DNA of 64,000 bases from Mortierella sp. BCC40632 (taxonomy: Eukaryota; Mortierellomycota; Mortierellomycetes; Mortierellales; Mortierellaceae), in the NCBI GenBank assembly GCA_011634665.1, contig WAEK01000010.1:1205001-1269000 (forward strand), in the 5' to 3' direction. Below the pieces are notes generated by a model. It was given only the letters and a program-made list of their open reading frames with translations, made no database searches and had not been told where the DNA came from. This document shows, one piece after another, positions 1-13,853 of this stretch (the first letter of the stretch is position 1; each line of letters opens with the position of its first letter). The position numbers and the translations under genes were made by a program.

Positions 1-39
1 ATAACGGGTGACAACAGCTTCAGAGAGGAGAGTCAAAAA

Positions 40-84
<45 letters not shown>

Positions 85-1161
85 AAAGAAAGAAAAGAGA
101 GGAGACAGAGAGACAAGAGGTCAGAACCATAACCAGGGTAGACTAGACCAGGACCATTGCAGGGCAGGGTGCGATAATAGAGGAGAGCAACCCAGCCCAA
201 AGCAAATGAGCTCTTGTAGGACCAGCGACTGGAGCCAGCCAGGGGTGGGAGGAGGAAAGAGGACCACCTCACCTGGACCACCCTGCTGCCACTCTTTTTT
301 CTCACTAGTTTCTTTTTCTCTCTCTTTCTCTCTTCTACTCTCTCTCTCTCATCTCTCTTTCTCTCTCTTTCTCTCTTGCCCCACCCCACCATCCACATCC
401 ATCCATCTCTCCGCCCCGCGGTGTGCATGTGCTGGAGATCAGGACACCATCTACCCACTAAGGCATCATCTCCATCCTCATCCTCGTGCCATCTCATCCC
501 ACCTTCCATCTCTTGCCCTTCTACCTCCGAGATCATCCACAGTCCGGTAAGCCCTTTTCTCTCTTCCACCCACCCACCCATTTCACTCTCTTTCTTTAAA
601 ATTATCTTATTTTGTTATAATGAATGTTGAGCCGATTGATATTTTCTCTGTCTTTTTTTCGCCCGGGGGGAGTCCGCACCTTTGTCCTTGACCCCTCTCC
701 TGCTCTCCCCTTTTTGAGCTTTTGACTCCGCCTGCTCCTCTCTCGCTCCGTTTTGCCTTTTTCGTTTTGTTCTTTTTTTTTTTTCCTTTTACGCCTTTCA
801 CTCTCAACTTGCACCTTCGACCCTGCCCTTCTCATCTCTGGCCCTACGACCTTCTCGGTCTGCATCCTCGGTTCCCATTCCACCGCTCATCCCACCTATA
901 GAGCTTCAAGAGCATCTCTCCCATTGAACACAGCAAAACCTTTCACTTGCGACGCATACGACAAAGAGCGGACTTTCTCTAACTCTCTTTATCTCTCGGT
1001 ACCACCATCACCATCCTCAGGAACCACCACTCACTGTCACCTGTCATCGCCAATATCCTACCTTTCTACCTCTCTACCTCTCGCTATCTGTCACTCTCTG
1101 AAAGCTGGAACCTGGAGCCAGTCCAGAAGACCTTCTCCCTCTGTAGCTCCCGAGCATCATA
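1..1161. other. Upstream flank of the Bud14/Tea4-like gene
   Basis: No convincing gene is seen. The stretch is strongly pyrimidine-rich on the + strand (CT-rich about 297-380 and 640-1130), like the 5' flanks of other genes in this window, and probably holds the promoter and 5' UTR of the gene starting at 1162. Long open frames on both strands come from low-complexity CT/GA sequence. No clear TATA element was found. Confidence 0.5.
41..79. repeat. (GT)n(GA)n compound microsatellite
   Basis: A short run of GT dinucleotides passes directly into about 13 GA dinucleotides and then A-rich sequence. It lies over 1 kb upstream of the first gene. Confidence 0.9.
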
Positions 1162-1794
1162 ATGGCCTCATCCCCAGGCCATGGCGCCGGAATGTCAAAG
1201 GAACAGCAGCAAAAACTTGGCACCACTCGAGCACCCATTCCTCAAGACCAGGATGCCATCGTCCCAGCTTCAGATAATGAACAACAGGAGGACGACAGTA
1301 CCGAAGAAGATGAAGAGTATGTGTACTATATCCAGGAGCAAGAAAAGCGTCAACTTCAACAGCAGCTCCAGAGGAGCCAGGGTCAAGCAGCCCAGTACGA
1401 TTCTGACGAAACAGGCGCCGCCACTCAACAGACTCAGCAACATCACCAGCAGAGACACCACCAGCACCAACAGCTGCAGCAAATTCAGCTGCAGTACCAA
1501 TTACAACAACAACAACACCGCGAAGCCTACAAGTCCCAGGCCATGAATATCCAGCAGCTTCTTCAGCATGATCAGGGCATGGACCATGATGAGTATGGGT
1601 CGGATAGTCAGGAAGAGGAAGAGTTTTATCAGCAGAACCCTCAGCATAATCCACAGCGTCAATATCATATCAACACACTTCAGCAACAGCAGCTACAGCA
1701 ACAGCAGATGCGTCAGTTGCATGGAGTGAGCCACAACGATGATGACGACGAATTTGGTGAACACGATGATCACGCTGACGAAGAAATGGAGCTT

Positions 1795-1826
<32 letters not shown>

Positions 1827-4800
1827 TGAAGACGACGATCTTGAAGACGACGACGACGACGAGATGGAGGATGACGAAGGCTCAGAGACGTTCTCTTTGA
1901 CAGAGGACGATATTGACTTTAACCTCGTCTATGCATTCCATACCTTTGTCGCCACCCAGGAGGGCCAGGCATCGGTGGTCAGGAACGACTCACTAGTCCT
2001 GCTGGAAGACACTAATGTCTACTGGTGGCTGGTCCGTGTCCAAAAGACGGGTGTCATCGGATACATCCCTGCGGAAAACATTGAGGTAAAGCGCAATGAC
2101 CACCTCTCTCGTACGCCTATTTCCCAGTTATTTTTTATTCTTTCCTCGGAGAAAGAAAGAGGGAGAGAGAGTGTGTGTGTATGGGCGGGTGAGTGTGTCC
2201 TGAGAAAAAAATATCTCGAGCCATCTTGGCCCTTGGATGGAAGGGGACAGGTTGGAAGGGATTCGAATGAAACGCGTAGCAGTGGACCCCTCCTTTGGTC
2301 TCACTATCCCACTGTTGCACGCAAATGCTCGATTGGCGGTTGTACCTCTCTCTCAGTAGATACCCTGAAGATGTTGCACCAATGTATTCACCCTCCTGCA
2401 CTGTCTTCTTTATCGTGGATATCTTTTGGTGACTCCGCGCTCTTATATTTCGCTCACCCCCCCCTCCCCTCCTATAGACTCCGCATGAACGTCTAGCGAG
2501 ACTCAATACCTACCGTAATGTGTCCTTATCAGCGCCTTCACCAGAATGGGGAACATTTGATGAGCACCCCCAACCCCTAGATCCAGCCATCCTTGCCCAG
2601 CGTGCCATGAACCGCAAGTCTGTCATCTTCACAGCCCAGAACGAGTTTCTTGAGGCGAGCGAGACAGAGTGGACTTCAGAAGAAGAGGATGGGGACTGGT
2701 ACGAAGAAGGTGGGGAGGACGATGAAGTCGCAGAGGACGATGACGATGACGAGGACTATGAACAGATTGAGGTGCTTGAAATGGAGGATGAGGATGAGGA
2801 TGAGACCAACGGTATGAACCAGGCAGAGTCTATGGAAGGGATTGAGGCCAGTCATGACATCTCCAATTCCACCCACCAGCCACAGGAGCAACAGGAGCAT
2901 CGAAAGACATCTCTTCAATTAGAGGCGGAGCGTGTGCAGCAAGAGATTCTGGAAGAACAGCGGATGCTGTCTTCAACTGCAACAGGAGACTCTATGATGA
3001 CAACCTCTAAAAGCGTCTCTATAGAAGGGGGCTCTAGACAATCCACTCAAGCCAGCTCTGGTGCAGCGGACGAAGAGGAAGAGGAGGAAACTCCTGTGAC
3101 GAACCGATACCGGAAGCCCCTCCTTGAAGACGTGCTCACCAGCACTGAACCTCGGATTATCTCACTTACTCCTGCCATCGCCCGCGACGATAACGCTCGT
3201 GCCCCAACACCGGGCAGTAAACCTAGGGATCTACATCTCCCAGGCTCTATGTCTCAGACAACCACTGCTGCTGACCAACAACAACAAGGACAGCAGCAAG
3301 AGGCATCCCAAAAAGGGAGCAGTGCGCCTATTAGTCCCACAACCGGTCTTCGCTCCCCCAGCTTTGATTCGGAAGAAGATGACAAAAATCGATCAAAGAA
3401 GCGGCCAACAGAAGTGATGGAGGCCAAGGCAAATGTTATTCTCGGCAAGATTAACTCACCCGTCGTGCGAAAATCCAAAGAAGAGTATGAAGCGGGTCTA
3501 CCGCCAGAGGCTGTTGTGACCAAGAAGCCTGGCAAGTTCAAGAGTCTCTTTGGAGTCGGCAAGAGCTCCAAGGACAAGGAAAAGAAGGAGAAGGAGCGCC
3601 AGGAGAAGGAGCGCCAGGAGAAAGAAAAGCTCAAAAGTCAGGCTAAATCCTCAGGAAACTCGTCAAACAGCATTAGCAGCGGTGCCAGCAATCTATTCAG
3701 AACGCGCTCGAACTCTAACGGCTCCTTAGCTAGCACTAGCACTGGTAATGGATCGACTTTAACTGGATTGGCAACAGCTTCGTCAGGTGCCTCAGCATCC
3801 AAGGACAAGGGTTCTTCATCACAGCCAGAATACATTGCATTGCGCGTCTACCCTGGCAATGTCGATTTTGGCGCCTCAATGTACAAAACGGTTGTCGTTA
3901 CTGCAAGCACAACAGCAGCTGAGGTCGCTCATCAGGCTGTTATCAAATTCCGGCTCGCTCCCGATGGTACCGCCTCGACGGGTGATTTTTATCTTACTGT
4001 CCGCGGTGTTGATGGAGGTAATGCTCAGCTCGTAATACCAACGTCTGCTATTTTACTTCTTTTTTTTTATTGTTTAAAATTATGGACTAATATGATTCCT
4101 CTTTGCCATTCAGATGAAACCGTACTTCTCTCCACCGACAAGCCCATGGCCATTTATCAATCTCTTACGGCCCACCTCACCACGCCTTTGCCTGCAAACC
4201 ACAGGCTATCCATCTCGTCAGTCTCGTCCATGCTCTCTACCAACTCGGCTACATCATTCTCTTCCAACAATGGTGGCTCCAATTCTAACCCTTCAGGAGC
4301 ACCAGGACAGCCCACTCTGAAAAGGACTAGTTCGGGAAGGGGTGAGCCTCAGCAACGCTCGATTCGCTTCATGCTGAACAAAAAGATCCGCCGTGCGAGC
4401 TCGGTCCTTACCACATCCTCCGTCTCTGCAGCCTTGGCAGTAGCAGCGACTACTTCTGGAGGCTCCTCTACTGCCCAAGACGATTCGTTTTGGGTAAAAG
4501 TTGTATGTGAGGCCCAGGATCTGCCCCACTCAATGTTGTTCTTGGATGGAATGGGATCAGCAATGGACAGGGCTGATCCGCGGACGCATAATCAATCTTA
4601 CGCAACCAAAGTTGAACATTGGATACCCATGAAAGGCAATTCGAATGCAGGAGACGTTGTTTTCAGATCTCTCGAAAGAATTGGGATTCGCTCTGGTGTT
4701 GTGGATGGAGTTCCCGAGCATGTATTGGCAGCCAAGAAGGCCACTCTCCCTAATGGCCTTGTCATTGAGTACCAACTTGGGTTCAAGATCTATGGAAGCA

Positions 4801-7800
4801 CTTCCAAAAAACTTAAGCCAGGCGAGGAAGCTACCGTTACCTCACATCTTCCACTGACTCGTTGCTTTGACGAACACCGTGTGGCTCCTATTCGTCGATC
4901 TCCCAAGGCCGATGTAGCATCCATGCCTCCTAATCCTGACCATGTGTTTTTCCTCCGCAAGTCTGCAAAGAGTTTACAAGCCGAGATGCGCCTCATGCAG
5001 GAGCAGATGCATCATCTCCAAAATCAGACAGGGTCCGCCCGAACCTCGCCTGTTGCTCTGCAGGCTGCATCTCGTCCAGTAGACTCTGACCCGTCAACAT
5101 CTGCTAGATCTAGTCCAAATGCACTAGCGCCAGCCTCGTCTTCGTCTTCACCTGGACCTCAAAATCGTAACATAATTACCCCACCCGCAAATCGGATGGT
5201 CGGCGGCTCAAGCTCGCCGATTCGTATTCCTCGTCGAACAGACTCTGTGATTCTCACATCTGCAAACCCACCCATGCGAGCAGCTTCGTTTGAGTCATCC
5301 GGAAGACCGAGCCCAACTCTGTCGGCGAACTCGCTGACTATAACTCAGCCTATTCAGACACAGCAAATCTCGAGAACCCCAACGCCAGATCGACATCAGC
5401 CATCTCCACAGATGAGGGCGCTTTCTCCTACTGCTGCTGGTCAAGGTTCCCCAACATCTTTGGCAAGGTCATTGCAAGCCCCTTCACCAGCGCCCTCAAC
5501 TCACTCAATGAACCAGAGTGGAGTTGGACAAGAGCAAGAAAACAATGGCTCCCGTGCCTCAACACCCGATCGGTCTGTTCGTACTGAGAGATCTGAGCGA
5601 CAGCGAGCAACCTCACCAGTCCTGACGCACGGTCCTTCCCCCCTGTCCATGTCGGCGGTTATGGGGCAAAATGAGCATGTATCAGCCTCTTTTGCTCCCG
5701 CCTCGGCCTCTAGTGTCGTTAGTCCGACAGCGAACCAAAGGAACGAGCACCCAGCAGCCAATCCACTTGTAGTTGTGGAAGAGCGGTCATACTCCCAGCA
5801 TGAATACTCGCAACAGCGCTCGGCGCACGGTGCTCCGCTGAGCATGAAAACAAATGGCCTCCATGGGGTGGACATTGTGCTCGACAGGGGAGTCATGCGG
5901 TCAACCAAGTCGCCTCAGTCGGAACATTATCAATACTGGTTCTTACCACGCGATAGGGTCGCAGGCGGAGGTGGGGAAGAGATTGACATTACAGAGATTA
6001 TTGAGGATATTCTAGGCCAAGGAGGCGAACACACTATGAGCCAAGGCGACGACGATGAGGACTTTGAAAACGAGCAAGACAGAGACGAGGAAGGGGAAAG
6101 CGATCGACGTGACATGGACAGGGACTCCGCGGCGAGGAAGGAACGTGTTGCTGCGGCATTGGCAAGAGCATCTCAAGCTGTTGCTGCTGGAAAGGAACGC
6201 CGCCGGACGAATGCCAGCACACAATCCGTATCGAGCATCATCAGTAGCGCCCTTCGAGCAGCACGCAAGTCCTCAGGTCCTGACCGCGATCGGCTCGAGC
6301 AGCTGGGCTCCTCGGGTCGTGGAGGAGAGACGTTGTTGAAGCTTGAGAGGGCACTCGCAGGCGACTCGACGTCGCAGCCAGCTTCGTCATCATCCCTGAG
6401 CTCGTTTGCATCTTCGTCTTCAGGAGCTGCTGGAATGTCAGAGCTGGCCATCACAGATGCCAAGAACAGCGGCAACAGGAACTTGCCTTCGCCCATGTCC
6501 TTGGCCTCGTCTTCTTCTGCACCTTCAAGTCCTGTTATGAACAAAAGGATTAGCGATGGTGAGGTACAGATTGCGTCTGTGACGACAGTCTCTGCAACTG
6601 CGACTGCAAGGATGCAGCAACATAATGGATCTCCTTCACTCACGCCTTCGGACCAATACCATGCCCGAGGCAATTCCTCGCCTGGTCCCTCGTCCCCTTC
6701 GACGATGGCATCTCACTCACCAACTTATGCGAGACCAACTCTGTTGGCTAATGTGAATGAGGCTCTTCACAAGGTGAATGGAAGCGGTAGTAATCCATCA
6801 TCGCCTTCATTCAGACCCTCTGCGTCACAACAGCACCAGCAGTCAGAGAGCCGATCCTCTTCTCCCCAGCAAAACAGAATGCACTCTCCTGGCTCAAGCC
6901 CTGCTTCAATGAAACCATCGACCTCGACAGGAGCCCATTCAAAGTTTTCTATCCACACGGGAGTCTCGACGACAGGTGGCATTCCTACAGGACCTGCCTC
7001 AGCTGGGGCTTTGGACCGATCAATGAACTCTGGCAATACACAGCATAGCTCTCACTCAAGGAGTCGGTCTGCAAGTGCTAGCACAGTCTCAGATATGACT
7101 AGGGTTACTTCACCATCCAAGGGCTTTTCATCCACCTTGACGACGGTAGTTGATGCTGAGTCCTCTGCTGTCTCGGGTGCCAGGGAGCCATCATCTCCAA
7201 TGACTTCTCCAAAGGCCAATGACCCATGGTTGCTCTCATCAGACTACAACACCGGCATGCAGGATCTCTTGACTCTTGTCCGTGCAGGTCGATCGAGCTC
7301 AGTGAGTGCGATGCCTATGTCATCTACTATCACACCTGCTACCGCAACAGCCTACATCCGAGCGATGACTCCACAATCGTCACCTTCACTTTCAGGAAAG
7401 AAAAAGGAGCATGAATACAGTCCGCGACCTAGAGCAGCTATGAGTCCTGGAGTAGAGAATGCACTAGTGTCACCTCAATTGTCACCACAGCCTTCTCCGT
7501 CCCTACGTGGCAGCTATAGTCCAGGACATCATCCTCAGCAGCATAATCGACAGAACCAGTCGCTGCAGCAACAATTTAAGGATACCCAGCAGCATGGCCA
7601 TGGCTCTCATCAATTCAATGAAAAGGGCATGGGAGAGCACAGTGTGGCTACAGCCTTTGCAACAGAGGATGGTGACGAGGCTGAGCAGCATGACCAGGTG
7701 ATGTCGATTCCATTTTCGCCAACGCAAACCCCAAGCGGTAGTAGACTCTGGAGTGGTGGTCGCCGACCAAGCAGGGATCAACGGCTTCGGGACGTGAAGA

Positions 7801-7913
7801 GCGAATGTCACCCAGAGGTGTTTGAGTGTTGGCAGAATGTGGATGCAGATCTGGACAAGGTCGAGAAGGAGTTGGATTCATTGCTGGCCACTGTTAAGGC
7901 AACAGTTTTCTAG
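1162..7913 (+). CDS. Bud14/Tea4-type cell polarity protein (SH3 and RA domains)
   Basis: Model: 1162-2085, 2478-4017, 4114-7913, giving 2,087 residues. The N-terminus is Gln-rich and then very acidic (Asp runs at about residues 213-245). An SH3 domain at about 253-312 (YAFHTFVATQEGQASV, then YWWLVRV and IGYIPAENIE) continues across intron 1 into TPHERLARLN, the arrangement typical of Bud14/Tea4 proteins. A basic stretch (KKEKERQEKERQ) precedes a Ras-association domain at about 759-843 and a second conserved block at about 947-1047. The rest is Ser/Pro-rich with a short coiled coil near 1100 and a conserved acidic C-terminus. In yeasts these proteins bind PP1 phosphatase and formins at growth sites; a role in hyphal polarity is inferred. 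The ATG at 1162 is chosen because the acidic tract and SH3 domain follow it in frame. Intron 2 is 96 bases without a stop, so its retention would keep the frame. Confidence 0.85.
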
Positions 7914-8307
7914 ACCTTTTACTTTTCTTTTACTTTTTTTTCTTCGTCCCCCTCTAGCACACAGCATCGTGTGCTAAAAACCTCTATCACTCGCTTCAAA
8001 CCAGCTCAGCATCCCAAGCCGTCGTACTTACGACTTTTTTTTTTTTTCAGTTCATGACGACCCATTTATTTTGTCCACGATCCACCACATCTTAGATTGA
8101 CCCCATCTAATAGCACCCTCTGATCAACGGCAAATGCTGCAGCTCACCTTCCCTCCCCTCCCTGTCCCCGCTTCTTCTTGTGAAATGACCCTCTCACCGC
8201 TTTTTTTTTTTTAAACATTGTTCCTAATTTGTTCTTTTATTGTATTTTTTTTTTTTTATTCACATCAAGCACACCATTCTTCCCTACCTTCCACCCTTTT
8301 CACTCAA

Positions 8308-8340
<33 letters not shown>

Positions 8341-9614
8341 CTAATTGGTCCTATCCTTCTTGAGGGTGGACCGCTTTGGTAGCCTCTTATCATGAATCTG
8401 TCAAACGCTTTTCCCTCTGACACACAATCCATTTACCCTTACTACAACCCCCCCCTTACCCTATTCGTCAGAGATATAAAAAAGACCTCGTTTGCCCTTC
8501 AACTTTAATAGCCTGTGATCCATTAGTGCTGTGCCAGACAATTATTGCAAATTACAAATTTGTTTGGTACTTCAGGGTGAGGAGGGCTCAGAACTTGACC
8601 GAGACACATAGGCTTGGACTTTTTGTTTCTTCTATATTTTTCCCTCAAATCAAATGCAACTGAAGGACAGCTGACAGGGCTCTGACAGAAATAGGGCCAT
8701 TGCATTAAGGTAGAGACACGAGCGCACCCATTGTTTTCTGGGATATCGCAAAAGTGAGAGAGAGAGACAATATCCATCGTCCATATTATGCGAGCCATGG
8801 AAAGGATTTGTTTGTCAAAAGCACTCTGTGCATGACGAGGCAGTCTTTAAATTTCTAAACTCAGGTTTCCTTCCCTCCCCCCCCCCCAGCGACTTTATTG
8901 CATTAAATTCACACGCATCTTATCTCGGAATCAGCAAGGACACGCGTCGACCTAAAAATCCTTGTAGGATATAGTCAATTGGTTTGGTGAATCGTTCTTT
9001 ATTCGGCAGAAAAAAAAAGTCTGGAACTTCAAGACTGCATCCTTGGGTTGTGATTTTTCACTTGAGGTGCATATCGTTCTCGAGTACCAATGAGTCTGAT
9101 CAATTAACAAGCCATGAGCCTTGTGTCCCGACAGGAACAAAAAAAAAAGGTCAAAGGCAGACCTTGCCCCAAGAGAAGGACACTGCTGTAGTTTGGTCCA
9201 CTACCATTTTGAAGTGAATGTGTCTGATCATGAAAAATTCTCACGGCCAACTCTGGAAGCCAAGATACAAGCATAAAAAAAAAAAAAAAAAAGAAGACTC
9301 CCGTGATTTGAAAAGAGGGCGATGACAACAAACGAAAAGACGAAAGCGAAATGCAGGGGCAACGTGCAGGTCGAGTGCGGGCGAGGCATAGGATGGAGGC
9401 AAAAACCACAATGGTCTTTTGCGCCCAAAGAAAAAAAAGTCCCAAAGAAAAAAAAAAAAAAAACTCCCCCTTTTTTTTTTTTTCTCCTCTGTTTGCTACA
9501 TAAACTTGCTATTCTCTTTGAAGCTTCATCAGAACAGCAACAAATCCTCCGATATCCTCCAGACCAGAGGCAACCTTGGCCGCTTTCGATCAAATACCAG
9601 AAGAGGCCGAAAGT
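7914..9614. other. 3' region of the polarity gene and upstream of channel gene A
   Basis: T-rich sequence with several T runs (8200-8340), probably the 3' UTR and terminator region of the preceding gene, followed by sequence with A and T runs up to the start of gene A. Open frames here are short and have no recognisable domain. I see no gene. Confidence 0.5.
8310..8340. repeat. Poly-T tract, 31 bases
   Basis: An uninterrupted run of T about 400 bases downstream of the polarity gene stop codon. Confidence 0.95.
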
Positions 9615-12600
9615 ATGGAGACAGATAGCAGCCCTGATAGCCAGCTCGATAGTGCTGGTGACAGTTCTGATAGTTTTATCCACCATTCTAGTGAATATGA
9701 ATATGAAGGTGGTAGTATGGCCATCAGACAGATTGGCATTGACAGCAACACGACAATCAGGAGCCTAGGCATTAGCGAGTTCGGGGACCGATCCGTCATG
9801 ATAGGTGCAAGAACAACAGCATTCACATCAATGGAAGACTATGAGGCCCAGATGCAGCAAAGTCTCAATACTCGTACTTCTGGTATGTGAAGTGGCGCTC
9901 ACTGCGAAACCATAGTCTTGTTCCACATATGCTCTTTGCTTTTTCAGAAGCCAAAACTATAGCAACTAACCAAAATTTCAAGACAATCATGTCACACGAC
10001 TGTTCTTTAATCGCCGTGCGATATCTGGAGGTACACTCACTATTCTGGGATCCAGCAAGTAAGTCTTCTCGAATTCGTGGCCCTTGGTTCTCATCGAACC
10101 GCCGCTCACAGCAATGGTTTATCTATCCAAATCGATGTAATAGAAGCTACTCAAACCCTCAGCGACTTGAAACTGTGACCAAGGTATGTCATAGTCAACA
10201 CCAGTGAATTTGTCAGTCTCTAAATTGTTGTCACTGTGCTAAAGAACCACAAAATATCGCTCAATCCTAGGTCGAAGCTTTGAAGACCGAGACTTCTCTG
10301 CACTATCGCCAGTATTTTCACACAGTGATTTGCTTTATGATTGATCATGAAGCGGAGGATATCGATTTCTTGGAGATTGGAGGACAGGTAAGATGTTCAT
10401 GTTGTAGGTTCTATTCACTGTAGCAAATGCCAGCGCCCTGTCAAAAAACTAAAGATATAACACTTTTGAATAGGTGGTTGAACTGGGGTCCCTTCCAGAA
10501 GCTGGTGAGTTTTGTAGCAGAGACTGTGCAAGTTGGGGTTGCTCCGCTTATTCATTATTTTTTTTCTGTTTGCGTGCTACAATGATTTTTGGTCTTTCTC
10601 ACACATTCCATCCTCAATAGAAAAAGGCTCATTTGTTAGGGTGCAGCTCCGGTATCAGGTTCAACCATGTTTTACCATTGTGGTAAATCACAAGGATGGG
10701 TCGAAACCAGGGACCATTCAGATCTGTTATGTGGAAATGAGCAAGAATCCACCAAAGGAAGCTACATTTGGTATGTATCTTCTTGGCCTTTGCTAAAGTG
10801 TTTGATTCGTCCTTCTCCACGAGTCTTTAATCGGATTTTTGATTGATTTTTATTATCACTAGACTGCATCCTCCCTCAGATACCATCGCCTAAGAAGATG
10901 TTTAACATCTGTCACCGTGCCTTGGATGACTCTGGTGACCAGCATGCACCGGCCAAAATTCAGAGTGTCAAGATATCTGCCTCCGGGTCCCATGCTGCTA
11001 CCCTTTCACAGATTGGGAAGAAACTCTACCTTGATCTCTGGGAACTGGGATTATCAGAGACTGCTTCAAGGACAGCCGATCTGTGCTCGCATACATCAAA
11101 CAATGCGCACTCTGTTATCGATGTTGACCTAATAGATAGTTGGTTTATGCGACTGTCGATATCGTGGGATGGATCCCAGACTGTTGTTTACAGAACACAT
11201 TCGTCATCTCCAGGAGAAATCTATCTTTTCGAGTACTCGAGAGATGGTTGTCATCTCCCGTCTCAGAGCAGCCAATTGCCACTTCCGCTCCAACGCTCGT
11301 ATCGCCACACCAGGTGTGCTTTGCTTCAATCTTTCAGCGGAGAGGTCATGTTCACAAATCTGCCAAAACCCTTGTTGAATGACCACTCCGAGAGATCTAT
11401 TGCCTGTAATGATGATGGGTTTAGTGTATACAAGACTGCAGGCCAATGGGAGATGCTCTATCACATCCCTGTTCTAAGACACACCTGCAGACTCGATCAT
11501 GAACGAGTTAAATCCGCTGTGTCCGGGGATATTCTTACTTTGGAAATATCCCCCTACCAACTCACAATTTGGAGTTTGTCTTCAAATACTCCAAGATGCC
11601 TCATTGACACTACACACAAGATCCAGAAGCATTTCCTCTCATCGACTGGGGAGACCCTGGCAATCATCACCAAGAAGGATCTACTCTTGTACTCGACAGA
11701 TTCTGGGAATCTCATTCAGCGATCAGATATGTCGTCGAATGACTGGTCCGGATTTCTTGAAGGAGATAGAGGTCTCTTTGGTTTCTCTTGCAAGCAGACC
11801 AAACACTCTTTTATTGTAGATGCGAAAAGTATCTCTCAATCAAAGAGGTACACCACGCTACCATTGAACTCGAGCCATATTATCCAAGATATCAAGATTG
11901 GAGAGGTATGGGATGGTACCAACACCAAGTCTACTGTTGTGGCGTATTACCAGGGGCCAATCCTCGAAATATCGAATCTGGAAGATATCCTGACTGGTAC
12001 CGAGGCCGAGCCCCTATGCACTCCGGACTGTGCATCAGATCTTTGTGAGGCACCCGAGATCACGAATGAGACAAAGGTGACATATTGTGGAGGAACATTT
12101 ACGATCCAGATGTATGACTATGATGACAAGAAGGAAATAGCAATCGACATTCAATTCAAGGATGGCAAGTCTCGACAATATCGGTGGGAAGGAAGCCATT
12201 TTTACTTCAAGAAGAAGTGTTCTCAGCTCATGATAGTGAGCACCTTTGTTAAATTTAACTCCCTACAGTTCTCATCTTGGAGACTCCCACAGTCATCTCA
12301 AGCCGAAATCGAGATTCTCTTCTACTGGGAACAAAGCGGCTTATACGACATACAGGGACTGAAGACCTGCTCACATGGAGATTATCCGACACTCAACACC
12401 ACTGGAGGAGACTTCCGAATCAATCCAGGAAGAGCATGCGCACAAGTGGACCAAAAATTGTTGTTCGAGAATATAATCAACCTCGCACCCAAGGATAAAT
12501 TTCAGTACAGCGGAGTCTTTGACTCGTCAACACAATATCTCCACTTGCTTGTCAATCACTTCCCAGTCTATGGTGATCGCTTGATAGCATGGATTTCAAG

Positions 12601-13818
12601 TCGGTCTCCCGAAAATCCTGACTGCCATGATTATGACCCACAGTTTCTGAAGAGTCTACTTCAGGTAGTCACCACGAGTGACTGGATCCCACGAAGAGCC
12701 TACACAAGAGGAGCCAACTCGATTGGAGCCCACTCGATTGAAGCCAACCCCGTTGCGATCTTTCTTAAGCGAGCCAGGACAGATCCAACAGCAATTGAGT
12801 TTGTTCGTATCCTTGTCGAGTACTGTCTTAAAAGGGCAAGAGAGTCCAACGATGTCACCTATATCTTGTACTTGCTCGAGTGTATGGATGAGCTCATGAC
12901 CCGACATGTTGATCTAGCCCTCTGGATCACCAGAGGGTTTGGCTATATTCGACACCATGACCGAGATTTCATTATCAAGAACCATCGAATTATCCATCCT
13001 CGAAAACTTCGTCGACTCTGGGTCCCTGAAGATCGTAGGATCTACGAATGTCAAGATCCAATCCTTCAGTTACAGCTCACAAACCAAAAACCGGATCCAC
13101 TCAATGCCAACTTTACAGAGGGAGTATTTGTTGCGCCCGTCAATCTCCTCTGGTCATTTGTTCCAAAGGCTCGGTCTCCACATAACGAGTTCCCAAATCC
13201 CTATTCGACTCTGAGGACATCATGGATTCAGATCCTCTATCACATCACCTTGTTCAACTTGAACCCATGCAGTCATGTGTACATTCGACCTCATTTCTAC
13301 AGTCTCGAGATTCTTGACAACCCTGCCATCGAGGCTGTGATCCAATACAAGTGGTAAGTGTTTGTGACTCTGCCATGAAATTGTGATTCTAGTTCTGTTA
13401 ATATGAAAAGACTCGGTCGTTCTAACAGTAAGGAGACTCTCACTCTCTTAGGAACACATTTGTGTATGCAGTCTGGGCGACTCGATTTGCGACAGAGTGC
13501 CTCTACTCACTCTTGATCGTGAGTGCAGCCCTCATGCAGGTTTATCATAGAGAGCGGGACCCTCTTCTTGGAGTGTTCTCAGGGATCATTGCTCTTTCGA
13601 CCATGTTTCTCTGGCTCGAATTTCTTCAATGGCGAGAGGGTCAGTGTCATTCTCTACCAATGATGAAAAATGAGGATGAGGATTTTAGACCAAACCCCTC
13701 TCAAGGGGACTCGGATTCACTGTTGCCGATTACAAGAGGAGGTCGAAGGTCTCATAGACAAGATCCATTGGATAGAAAGAGATCTCGGTCTCCTTACTTT
13801 AGGTAATGTCTGACACTG

Positions 13819-13853
<35 letters not shown>

